Positions 46,523 to 54,510 of a stretch of DNA of 64,000 nucleotides are shown here, piece after piece. The translations under genes and the position numbers were made by a program. Source of the DNA: JABDGM01 sp963738665 (lineage in GTDB: Bacteria > Planctomycetota > Planctomycetia > Pirellulales > Lacipirellulaceae); assembly GCA_963738665.1 (NCBI GenBank), contig CAVTXL010000003.1:434001-498000 (forward strand), given 5' to 3'. How positions within the stretch are numbered: the stretch's first letter is position 1; every line of letters begins with the position of its first letter. Under the pieces are notes generated by a model. It was not told the origin of the DNA. It saw only the letters and a program-made list of their open reading frames with translations, and searched no databases.

Positions 46523-46668
46523 GTCTCACGCAGACGCACAGAGGCGCAGAGGGGAACTCTCATGCTGTTATGGCTTCGTAGTGTGTGATCGCCGGTTGAC
46601 ATGCATGCGAATTCCAGCACGAAAGCTTTCTTGCTAATTCCTCTGCGACTTCGCATCTCTGCGCGAAA
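46523..46668. repeat. Inverted CTCTGCG-type repeat pair
   Basis: CGCAGACGCACAGAGGCGCAGAGG-like sequence at 46527-46551 faces CCTCTGCGACTTCGCATCTCTGCG-like sequence at 46640-46664, with about 88 bp between them. The perfect core is CGCAGAGG/CCTCTGCG. It fills the gap between the reductase and tetrahaem genes. Confidence 0.45.
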
Positions 46669-46673
46669 CAAAT

Positions 46674-47941
46674 TCAGGCATCTAAAATCAGCTCGCCGTC
46701 GGGGACGGTTAGGCACGTGAGGCAATGGCCGGCAGGGACGGTGATGCCGGAGCGTTTGAGTTGGGCCACTCTACCGCTGCGGACCGTGGTCAGGCATTCG
46801 CCGCAACTGCCCGCCCGGCAGCCGGAGGGAAGCTCGAGCCCGGCTGCCTCGCCGAATTCGAGCAGCGAAGCGAACGTGCCATCCCAGGTAAGTGTGCGAT
46901 CGCTGCGTGCGAAGCGGACGGCGCAGGAGGCGGACGCCCCGGCGGCGAAAGCCGGCGAGCGAACGCGATTGACGCTCGCCGGGCCGAAGGCCTCGAAGTT
47001 CACGTGAGATTCGGGGACGCCCCAGTCCCACAGGGCTGGCACGAGCGTTTCCATCATCTGGCTGGGGCCGCAGACGTAGAAGCGGAAGTTGTTCGACGGC
47101 AAAATTGCTCGCACGCGCTCGATTGTCATGCGGCCGAGATGATTGAAGTCGCGGTAGAGCGCGTCACTTTTGCGGGCGCCGAATAGCTGACGTGCAGTTG
47201 CAGTTGCGAATGCTCCGCCGCGAGGCGAGCAAGGCGATCTTTGAACGGGTGATCGCGGCCGCTGTGAAACCCGAACAGGGCGTAGACGGCACGTCTGGGT
47301 GCCACCTGGACCAGCCAATCGAGCATGCTCACCAGCGGAGTGACGCCGATGCCCGCGCCGATGAGGACGAGCGGCTTGGTGTCGAGCGGATCGATGTAGA
47401 ACGTGCCGGCCGGTGCACGGACATCAAGGACGTCGCCGACCTTGACCATCTCGTGAAAGTGGCTGCTGCCGCGGCCGGCTGGCGCCTCCGGCCGATCCTC
47501 AGGCGGGCCAATACGCTTGATCGTGCAGCGGTAGAAATCTTCGCGCGGCCGGTCGGAAAGCGAATAGCAGCGGACCAGTGGCCTGTCACTGCCGGCGATT
47601 GGCAGACGAAACGTTAGATATTGGCCGGGGAAAAAGTGGGCCAGTGGGCGGTTGTCGACCGGCGTGAGGTAGAACGATTTGACATCGTGCGCTTCGTCGA
47701 CAATCGCGGCCACGCGAAGCGGCCGCCAGCCTTCCCAATCGGGGACGGCCTGCTCCGCGCGGGCGCGGCGGGCGGCTGCCTCGACGCGGCGGCAGAACTC
47801 GGCCCGCTGATTGGCGAGGCGGCGGCTCGTGTGCCGGCGGTTCTGAAGTGTTCGCACCGCTAGCACGAGGCTCTCGAGCGTGACCCAGCCGAGGCCGAGC
47901 AAGCCCAGTGCGAGGCCGATCGTTTGCGACGTAAGTTCCAT
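46674..47941 (-). CDS. Membrane-anchored flavin/2Fe-2S oxidoreductase, frameshifted
   Basis: About 422 residues. An N-terminal helix (IGLALGLLGLGWVTLESLVLAV) anchors a ferredoxin-NADP reductase module: FAD site RCYSLSD near residue 135, NAD(P) site LVLIGAGIGVTPLVSML near 210 and YVCGPSQMME near 310. The C-terminal plant-type ferredoxin has CRAGSCGEC and GHCLTC, the four cysteines of a 2Fe-2S centre. The frame breaks once near 47180 (SYSAP before, RKSDALYRDFNHLGR after). It is the first gene of the operon and the likely electron entry from NAD(P)H. Its start faces a divergent cyclase gene 230 bp away. Confidence 0.8.
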
Positions 47942-48170
47942 CCGTGGACCGCGTAAAGTGTAACTTGGCGGGCGGATTATTCCGAAATCGCCGTCTGGTG
48001 TCCAGAACACTGCTGCTAGCATTTGCAGGCGGCAGCGGTGCGGCCGGTTGCGCGGACGGATGGGCCGGACGGGCCAAGCTACCGGACGGCTGGGGACGCC
48101 CGCCTGCGTTTCGTAACCTAGCTTGGTGTATGGAGATACGTGCACTCACCCACCGAGCAGCAGGCGAAAA

Positions 48171-49094
48171 ATGACCCGCTCGCAATTCGACGTTTTGACC
48201 GTCCCCGAGATCTTGGACAAAGCACTGGCCCGCGGGTTGCCGGAGGAACCGCTGGACGACCTGCTGCAGGTCAGCCGGCGGATGTTCGGCCTGCGGCGTG
48301 AGGCGACGTTGTTGTTTGCCGATCTGCGCAGATTTGCCGATCTGTCCGCCCCGCTTGCGCACGAAGAGGTGTACGAGCTGTTGGGCCACGTGATGGATTG
48401 CCTGACGACTGAAGTGCTGGCGCAAGACGGGCAGGTGATTGATTACTTCGGCGACGGCCTGGCGGCGATGTGGAACGCACCGGAAGATCAGGCCGACCAC
48501 GCGACGCGGGCCTGTCAGACGGCCTTAGCGATGATTGAACTGCTGCCGGATGTCGCGGCTGACTGGAAGGGGCTGTTGCAGCGAGGCGAATTGCGGCTGG
48601 GGATCGGAATCCACACGGGCATTGTGCAAGTCGGCAACTCAGGCAGCCGGCGGCTGAAGAAGTATGGGCCGCGCGGCGCGACCGTGCACGTCGCGAGCCG
48701 CGTCGAAGCGGTGACGAAGATCATCGGCCTGCCGCTGGTGCTGAGCGGGGCCACCACATCGCGGCTGCCGGAAAGCATCCGGACGTATCGCATTTGTTGT
48801 GCCGAGTTGCCTGGAGTAGATCACCCGCTCGATTTGTTTGGCGCGTTGCCGGCTCAAACTGAGGCGGCCCAGAATGCGGCCGTCGAAGCTTACCAGCGCG
48901 GGCTGGCTTTATTCGAGCAAGGCGATTTGGAATCGGCGAAACTCGCACTGGCCACGATTGCCGAGAGCCGCATTCTGCCGACGCGATTCTTGTTGCAGCA
49001 AGTCGAACAGCAGCTTGGGCAGAAGTATCGCCGGCGAAGTGGCGACAAGCCGGTGAGCCGCAGCGCGGGCGTGATTCGGATTGATGTGAAGTAG
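48171..49094 (+). CDS. Class III adenylate/guanylate cyclase
   Basis: A 307-residue soluble cyclase making cAMP or cGMP. The metal-binding aspartates are in LLFADLRRF and DYFGDGLAAMW, and the transition-state arginine is in VHVASRVEA, although the usual asparagine three residues before is replaced. IGIHTGIVQVGNSGS is the conserved strand-turn. Residues 230-290 form a short TPR-like helical tail (AYQRGLALFEQGDLESAKLALATI). The ATG at 48171 gives MTRSQFDVLTVPEI. It is divergent from the electron-transfer operon whose third product has a cyclic-nucleotide-binding domain. Confidence 0.85.
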   Translation: MTRSQFDVLTVPEILDKALARGLPEEPLDDLLQVSRRMFGLRREATLLFADLRRFADLSAPLAHEEVYELLGHVMDCLTTEVLAQDGQVIDYFGDGLAAMWNAPEDQADHATRACQTALAMIELLPDVAADWKGLLQRGELRLGIGIHTGIVQVGNSGSRRLKKYGPRGATVHVASRVEAVTKIIGLPLVLSGATTSRLPESIRTYRICCAELPGVDHPLDLFGALPAQTEAAQNAAVEAYQRGLALFEQGDLESAKLALATIAESRILPTRFLLQQVEQQLGQKYRRRSGDKPVSRSAGVIRIDVK

Positions 49095-49107
49095 CGGAGC
49101 GGACGAA

Positions 49108-49148
49108 GAGAAGCTCCCTCGCCCCGGTCCTCTCCCAACGGGAGAGGA
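49108..49148. repeat. Palindromic GC-rich repeat between convergent genes
   Basis: CTCCCTCGCCCCGGTCCTCT then CCCAACGGGAGAGGAGGACG. The core CCTCTCCC-AAC-GGGAGAGG is a perfect 8-bp hairpin. It is a variant of the repeat in the helicase gene and may act as a bidirectional terminator here. Confidence 0.55.
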
Positions 49149-49167
49149 GGACGGGTCGCATCTCGCT

Positions 49168-50307
49168 TTACTGCTCGCGCGCCATCGCGAGATAGAGCTC
49201 GTAGCGGGCTTTCATTTCCGGCAGGCTGTCGCCGCCAAATTTGTCGACCATGGCGCAGGCCACTTCGAAGGCGACAACGTTTTCAACGATCACACTGGCC
49301 GCCGGGACGGCGCAGACGTCGCTGCGTTCGTAGCTGGCCTCCTGCTTTTCTTTCGTTTGCAGGTTGATCGATTCGAGCGGCCGAGCCAGCGTGCTGATTG
49401 GCTTTTTGGCGGCACGGACAATGAGGGGCTGGCCATTGGTCATGCCGGCCTCGAGGCCGCCGGCGTTGTTCGTCGGGCGGACGAAGCCGAGGCTCGGCGA
49501 GTTGCGCTGGGCCGCGTCGTATTGAATGGGGTCGTGAACTTGTGAGCCGCGGCGGCGGGCCGCTTCAAAACCGAGACCGATCTCGACGCCTTTGATCGCC
49601 TGAATCGCCATCACCGCCTGCCCCAACCGGCCGTCGAGCTTGCGATCCCACTGGGCGTGGGTGCCGAGGCCGAACGGCAGGCCGTCGACGCGGACTTCAA
49701 GGATGCCGCCAAGGGTGTCGCCGTCTTTGCCGGCCGCGTCGATCGCCGCTTTGATTGCTTCGTCGCGATCGAGATTCAATCCGTAGACGGCGCTGGAGTC
49801 GCGAATCGCGCGAAGCTCTTCGAGCGGCGCATTGACGGGTTCGATGCGCTCGCCGCCGAGCTCGACGACGTAGCCGAAAGCGGTGATGCCGAAGTGGGCC
49901 AAGAGCTGCTTGGCAAGCGCACCGGCGGCGACGCGGACGGCTGTTTCGCGGGCACTGGCGCGTTCGAGCACGCCGCGGATCGACCCCAGGTATTTCATCG
50001 CGCCGGTCAGATCGCCGTGGCCGGGGCGCGGGCGGGGCAAATCGTCGAGGCGATCGAGCTTCGCGTCGCGGTTGGGCACTTCGAGCGCGATCGGGCTGCC
50101 GAGCGTGACCCCCCGCCACACGCCGGCCAGGACGTTGACGGCGTCAGTCTCAATGCGCTGCCGCCCGCCGCGTCCGTAGCCGCCCTGACGGCGGCGGAGC
50201 TCGACGTTGATCGGAGCGACGTCGACCGTCACGCCGGCGGGAAAGCCGTCAATGAGGGCGAGCAGCGTTTTGCCGTGAGATTCACCGGCGGTCCAGTAGC
50301 GAAGCAT
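49168..50307 (-). CDS. aroC: Chorismate synthase
   Basis: A 379-residue enzyme that converts EPSP to chorismate, the last step of the shikimate pathway, using reduced FMN. Conserved features are the N-terminal WTAGESHG, RRRQGGYGRGGR, RPGHGDLTGAMKY, ERASARETAVRVAAGA, GLEAGMTNGQPL and the C-terminal RSDVCAVPAA. The reading frame is intact and full length. The ATG at 50307 gives MLRYWTAGESHG. Its neighbours are unrelated. Confidence 0.97.
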   Translation of the reverse strand: MLRYWTAGESHGKTLLALIDGFPAGVTVDVAPINVELRRRQGGYGRGGRQRIETDAVNVLAGVWRGVTLGSPIALEVPNRDAKLDRLDDLPRPRPGHGDLTGAMKYLGSIRGVLERASARETAVRVAAGALAKQLLAHFGITAFGYVVELGGERIEPVNAPLEELRAIRDSSAVYGLNLDRDEAIKAAIDAAGKDGDTLGGILEVRVDGLPFGLGTHAQWDRKLDGRLGQAVMAIQAIKGVEIGLGFEAARRRGSQVHDPIQYDAAQRNSPSLGFVRPTNNAGGLEAGMTNGQPLIVRAAKKPISTLARPLESINLQTKEKQEASYERSDVCAVPAASVIVENVVAFEVACAMVDKFGGDSLPEMKARYELYLAMAREQ

Positions 50308-50434
50308 GGGAATGGCCGTTTTGGTGTATGCAATGCTAACCCATCACTATTCTACCACGATACACTCAAGTGACACTACGCAACCTTTGGCAACCGGTTG
50401 CGTACGATAACTGTACCTATGCGGCTGGCACTGA

Positions 50435-50797
50435 TTACGGATGTGACACGCGAATGGCGTCTGGAGAAACAACCACAATCGCACCCTTCACGCCCTCGAG
50501 CTTCAACTCGGCAAGTAAGTACTGAGCGAGTCGAAGGTAACCAGCCCGAGATTCCCTGGCCAACCTGAACAGCACAACGCCATAATGAGAACCGGGCGGA
50601 TACTTCAGTGCGTTTGCAAAACCTTTGTCAGCCGTCGCGAGCATCCTCTGCTCATGCTGAATTCTCGCCCACCGTTCGTCGTCGGGGAAACCGGAATATC
50701 CCTGTGAATAAGCCGTCGCGGCATCGTGGCCGGCAGCATGAAATAATTCCGCAATGTCGTTGGGAAGGTCCTCATCCAATTTGACGGGGACAGGCAT
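50435..50797 (-). CDS. DUF5615 PIN-like protein (possible toxin)
   Basis: A 120-residue protein with the DUF5615 opening VKLDEDLPNDIAELFHAAGHDAATAYSQGYSG, then DDERWARIQHEQRMLATADKGFAN, where the early and late aspartates resemble the acidic residues of PIN-domain nucleases. It lies 8 bp downstream of a DUF433 gene, the usual partner in predicted toxin-antitoxin modules. Nuclease activity is inferred from the family. Confidence 0.75.
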   Translation of the reverse strand: MPVPVKLDEDLPNDIAELFHAAGHDAATAYSQGYSGFPDDERWARIQHEQRMLATADKGFANALKYPPGSHYGVVLFRLARESRAGYLRLAQYLLAELKLEGVKGAIVVVSPDAIRVSHP

Positions 50798-50804
50798 GAA
50801 CTAC

Positions 50805-51035
50805 TCAATCGATCAGAGGGATCATTTCAAATCGGTTAACGGCTTCCGCAGCGTACAACAACGCCGCTTGAATGTCTTCGCGGTGCAGCTGCGGATAGCT
50901 GGCGAGGATTTGCTCCCACGTGTCGCCTTCCGCAACGCTGCCCACGATTACACTTACTGGTATACGCGTGCCACGTATGCACGCGTCGCCGTGGTGCACG
51001 GCCGGATCGGATTTAATGCGCTGATGCCACTCGAC
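50805..51035 (-). CDS. DUF433 antitoxin-like protein
   Basis: About 64-76 residues. The family core is GDACIRGTRIPVSVIVGSVAEGDTWEQILASYPQLHREDIQAALLYAAE, a DUF433 HTH-like antitoxin. GTG 50999 is the first in-frame start, but homology continues upstream (VEWHQRIKSDPAV to about 51035), where no ATG is in frame, so a non-standard start or an indel is likely. It is paired with the DUF5615 gene 8 bp downstream. Confidence 0.65.
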   Translation of the reverse strand, partial: VEWHQRIKSDPAVHHGDACIRGTRIPVSVIVGSVAEGDTWEQILASYPQLHREDIQAALLYAAEAVNRFEMIPLID

Positions 51036-51135
51036 GTTATGAGCCGCGTCTTTTCCTCCGACATTGTGTCAATTACATCATGGCATTGGCCACTATTCAC
51101 GCTTACACATCTCACAGTGCACTCAACTCGACGGG

Positions 51136-52026
51136 CTACTTCCACGCAAACGTCTCGCCCGTCAGCTTTTCAAACGCTTCGATATACTTGGCCCGCGTCT
51201 TGGCCACCACTTCGGCCGGCAGCTCTGGCGGCGTGCTGTTTTTGTCCCAGCCACTCTGAATGAGCCAGTCGCGGACGAACTGCTTGTCGTACGAGGGCTG
51301 GCCGCGGCCGGGCTGGTAGGCCTCGGCCGGCCAGAAGCGGCTGCTGTCGGGCGTCATCACTTCGTCAATCAAGATCAACTCGTCATCGACCAGGCCGAAC
51401 TCGAACTTCGTGTCGGCGATGATGATGCCGCGGCTGGCGGCGTGCTTGGCGCCGCGGGTGTAAAGTTCGATGCTCCGCTCGGCGAGTTGCTTGGCCAGCT
51501 CCGGGCCGACGCGTTTGCAGACTTCGTCGAACGAAATGTTCTCATCATGTTCGCCGATTTCGGCCTTGGTGGCCGGCGTAAAGATCGGCGCCGGCAGCTT
51601 GCTGCTCTCTTTCAGGCCTGAAGGAAGCGAGATGCCGCAGACGTGGCCGGTCGCTTGATATTCCTTCCAGCCGGAACCGGAAAGATAGCCGCGGACGACG
51701 CACTCGATCGGCACGACCTCGGTCTTGCGGACGAGCATCGAGCGGCCGGCGAGGGGCGCGCGATCGATTTTCTGGGGCAGATCAAAATCGTGGACGTCAC
51801 ACGAGAGCAAGTGATTGGGAACTTTGAGATAGTCGAACCAGAAGCGGCTGAGCTGCGTGAGCACGCGGCCCTTGTCGGGGATGCCGGTGGGCAGTACCCA
51901 ATCGAAGGCACTGATGCGGTCGGTGCTCACCAACAGCAATTGATCGCCCAAGTCGTAGATGTCACGCACCTTGCCCTGCCGGCGGGGCAGCGAGGCAAGG
52001 GAAGTTTCCGTCAACGTTGAGGTCAT
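51136..52026 (-). CDS. purC: SAICAR synthase
   Basis: A 296-residue phosphoribosylaminoimidazole-succinocarboxamide synthase of purine synthesis. Features are RRQGKVRDIYDLGDQLLLVSTDRISAFD (N-terminal nucleotide-binding region), PIECVVRGYLSGSGWKEY, IIIADTKFEFGLVDDELILIDEVMTPDSSRFW and SYDKQFVRDWL. It is of the longer, yeast-like PurC type common in planctomycetes. The frame is intact and the start is at 52026. Confidence 0.97.
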   Translation of the reverse strand: MTSTLTETSLASLPRRQGKVRDIYDLGDQLLLVSTDRISAFDWVLPTGIPDKGRVLTQLSRFWFDYLKVPNHLLSCDVHDFDLPQKIDRAPLAGRSMLVRKTEVVPIECVVRGYLSGSGWKEYQATGHVCGISLPSGLKESSKLPAPIFTPATKAEIGEHDENISFDEVCKRVGPELAKQLAERSIELYTRGAKHAASRGIIIADTKFEFGLVDDELILIDEVMTPDSSRFWPAEAYQPGRGQPSYDKQFVRDWLIQSGWDKNSTPPELPAEVVAKTRAKYIEAFEKLTGETFAWK

Positions 52027-52258
52027 CGTGAGCTCCTCGAAAAGTCGGATTCCGGGTCGCCGATTACAGAATCGAGAATCGCCGCCAATACACTTGCGAC
52101 TACGAGTATACAGCGCTACGGGGCCGGTTCGCTATGGTTGTTGATGGCCCAATTCGCGAGTAAAATCAACCAGATTGTCAGTGCGCGTTGTTGGACGGCA
52201 GCCGCTCTTCATTCCGCATTCTGAATTCGACAACCCGCAATCGCGTGGACGTGCCGCT

Positions 52259-53749
52259 ATGGGCTTGATGCGATTTTTGGTCCTCGATCGAGATCGCATT
52301 CCGGCCGGCGGCCTGGACCACGTCTACGTGTGCGGCCTGGATGAGCTGCCGTATTTCACGCGGGCCTATTTCAGCGGCAGCCAACTCGTCGTCGAGCGGA
52401 ACGAAAGCGATTCGGGCCGCGTGCATATCCCTTGGCACGTGGCGGACGACCAGACGCAGCTGGTCTCAACGTCGACGCTTATGGAGCGGGACCGGCCGTA
52501 CCTGCTGGAAGTCGAAATCGCCCGCGGCATGGCCAACCTGTTGCGAAACCAGCTCGCCCAATGGGAGTTGATGGGGCTGGCCGTCTCGACGGAGTTGCGC
52601 GGCCAAGTGCTTGAGGCGACGAGCGACTTCGCTCGGGCGGCCACGATGCAAAACGATCATCGGGCGGCCGCCGATTGGGCGGCGCGGTCGCTGGCGGTCA
52701 CTCGGCTGGCGATGAATGCGCTAGCGAACGAGTACGTACGGCAAACATTCGAGCTGCGAAAATCGCAGCCGCGGCCGACCGTGACATGGCTGGGTGTGCA
52801 GTTGGGCGAGCAATTGCCGCCCCCGGAAATTGCCAAGCAGGTGCCGGACGTATTCAACATGGCTTGCGTGCCGTTCACTTGGCGGCGGATCGAGGCGGTC
52901 GAGGGTCGTCGCAATTGGACCGCCGCCGATGCGGCCGTCAATTGGGCCCGAGGTGCGGGCTTGAAGGTTACCGGCGGGCCGATCTTGGAACTCGACGACC
53001 GCGGGCTGCCCGACTGGGCATACCTGTGGGAGGGGGACATCGATAGCCTGCGGGGCTTTATGCTCGACCATGCGCGGGCGGTCGTGCAGCGGTACCGGAG
53101 CCGGATTCACTTGTGGCAAGTGGCTGCTCGCATGACGCGCGGCCGTGCGCTGGAGCTCGATGAAGAAGCGCGGCTGCAGATCACCGCCCGGGCGATTTCG
53201 GCCGTGCGAGAGCTCGATCCGACGACTCCGCTGGTCGTGACGTTCGATCAACCCTGGGCCGAGTATTTGGCCAACGAGCAATTGGATTTGTCCGCGCTGC
53301 ATTTTGCCGATGCACTGGTGTGCGCGGATTTGGGCCTGTCCGGCGTGGGGCTGGAACTGAACGTGGGCTACGATCCGGGCGGCTCGATGCACCGCGGTCC
53401 GCTTGCGTTCAGTCGCCTGATTGACACTTGGAGCCTGTTGGAATTGCCGGTGTTCGTCGCTGTCATGCTGCCAAGTGCGGGCACGAGCGACCCGCAGGCG
53501 TCAGGCAAATCGCAAGTCTTTGGCGGCGGCAACGAAACGGTATCTCCCGAGCGCCAAAGCGAATGGATCGAGCGCTACATCCCGCTGTTGTTATCCAAGA
53601 GCCAGGTGCAAGTAGTCGTGTGGAACCAGTTGTGCGACGCCCTGCCCCATTTTTATCCTCACGGCGGACTATTCGACGCGAGCAACCAGCCGAAGCCGGG
53701 GCTGGCAACGCTGCGGAAGATCCGCGAGAAGTACGTGGGAGGGAAATAA
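52259..53749 (+). CDS. GH10-like TIM-barrel protein without visible catalytic acids
   Basis: A 496-residue protein. Residues 1-160 form a planctomycete-type N-terminal domain (MRFLVLDRDRIPAGGLDHVYVCG). Residues 170-480 are collinear with glycoside hydrolase family 10: FNMACVPFTWRRIEAVEGRRNWTAAD near the start of the barrel and VVWNQLCDALPHFYPHGGLFDASNQPKPG at its end. At the acid/base position, normally VNE, it reads IHLWQVAARM, and the nucleophile strand reads LPVFVAVMLP with no glutamate. It may bind carbohydrate or be a pseudo-enzyme. No signal peptide is seen, so it is probably cytoplasmic. Confidence 0.65.
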   Translation: MGLMRFLVLDRDRIPAGGLDHVYVCGLDELPYFTRAYFSGSQLVVERNESDSGRVHIPWHVADDQTQLVSTSTLMERDRPYLLEVEIARGMANLLRNQLAQWELMGLAVSTELRGQVLEATSDFARAATMQNDHRAAADWAARSLAVTRLAMNALANEYVRQTFELRKSQPRPTVTWLGVQLGEQLPPPEIAKQVPDVFNMACVPFTWRRIEAVEGRRNWTAADAAVNWARGAGLKVTGGPILELDDRGLPDWAYLWEGDIDSLRGFMLDHARAVVQRYRSRIHLWQVAARMTRGRALELDEEARLQITARAISAVRELDPTTPLVVTFDQPWAEYLANEQLDLSALHFADALVCADLGLSGVGLELNVGYDPGGSMHRGPLAFSRLIDTWSLLELPVFVAVMLPSAGTSDPQASGKSQVFGGGNETVSPERQSEWIERYIPLLLSKSQVQVVVWNQLCDALPHFYPHGGLFDASNQPKPGLATLRKIREKYVGGK

Positions 53750-53823
53750 GACAAGCAGACGGGGAGATGGCGAGGCATATTCGCCCGCTCTGCTGCTCTG
53801 GCGTTCGTCTGTTCTCCCTTCCG

Positions 53824-54210
53824 CTACCTGGGCAGCACGGCGAACTCGCCCGTGCCCAACACGGCCGCAGCGCGGGATGCGTGGTTCATCAGCGTCGTGT
53901 CGGCCTGGCTGCAGGCGAGTGCCTCTTCGCATTCGGGCGAGAGACCACAGATGCGCAGTGCGCCGCCGCAGTCGGCGAGGTGGCTTTGCAACTCGACGAG
54001 CTGGTCTGTCCACGCCTGGGGCATTTCATCGAGTTCATCAAGTTCGACGACCAACCGATAGATAAAGTGCCGGGACGCAATCGACCACAGCTCCCCAGAC
54101 AAGTGCGGCACGACTCTTGGCAATTTCTTTTTCGTTCGCAGCTTGACGAAGAGCCAGTTCGGTCCGCGATCCACTTGCAATTCGAGGCCATCCACTTCGT
54201 GAATTGCCAT
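53824..54210 (-). CDS. STAS-like (anti-anti-sigma type) protein
   Basis: A 128-residue protein. The stretch YRLVVELDELDEMPQAWTDQLVELQSHLADCGGALRICGLSPECEEAL has the strand-helix-strand pattern of STAS domains, but the phosphorylatable Ser/Thr usually following the second strand is not evident. It may bind a partner-switching kinase or sigma regulator encoded elsewhere. No partner gene is in the window. Confidence 0.55.
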   Translation of the reverse strand: MAIHEVDGLELQVDRGPNWLFVKLRTKKKLPRVVPHLSGELWSIASRHFIYRLVVELDELDEMPQAWTDQLVELQSHLADCGGALRICGLSPECEEALACSQADTTLMNHASRAAAVLGTGEFAVLPR

Positions 54211-54510
54211 GGCAACACTCCGTGTTGAAACCCCCGGCGCGAATGCGCCGGAAAAGGATGTTGTCCTTCGGCCTGCACGAGTTGCTCCTGGCGAAAACGC
54301 GCGGCCGACCGCCTGTGGCCTCCAGTCTATGCCTGCCGGTACGACCGTCGCAATGCGATTTTGATGAATAATCGGCGAACGCTAGCAGATCCGGCGTTGT
54401 GCCGGAGCGTGCGGCGATTGAGGCGACATCCTGAGGCTTATTCCGCGAGCGAGACAGCGGTGCGGACGGGCGCGATCGAATGCCTCCGCCTGCCGGCCAA
54501 AATGGCCGGG
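54211..54510. other. Intergenic region with a hairpin leader
   Basis: CCGGCGC-GAAT-GCGCCGG at 54234-54251 is a perfect 7-bp hairpin about 24 bp upstream of the STAS-like gene. Nothing else was recognised. Confidence 0.4.

Noticed and set aside
46509..46563. Earlier ATG at 46563 as start of the tetrahaem cytochrome
   Set aside because: The extra residues (PLCASVRLRETV) are a translation of the CTCTGCG-type repeat; the shorter form starts directly with a signal peptide.
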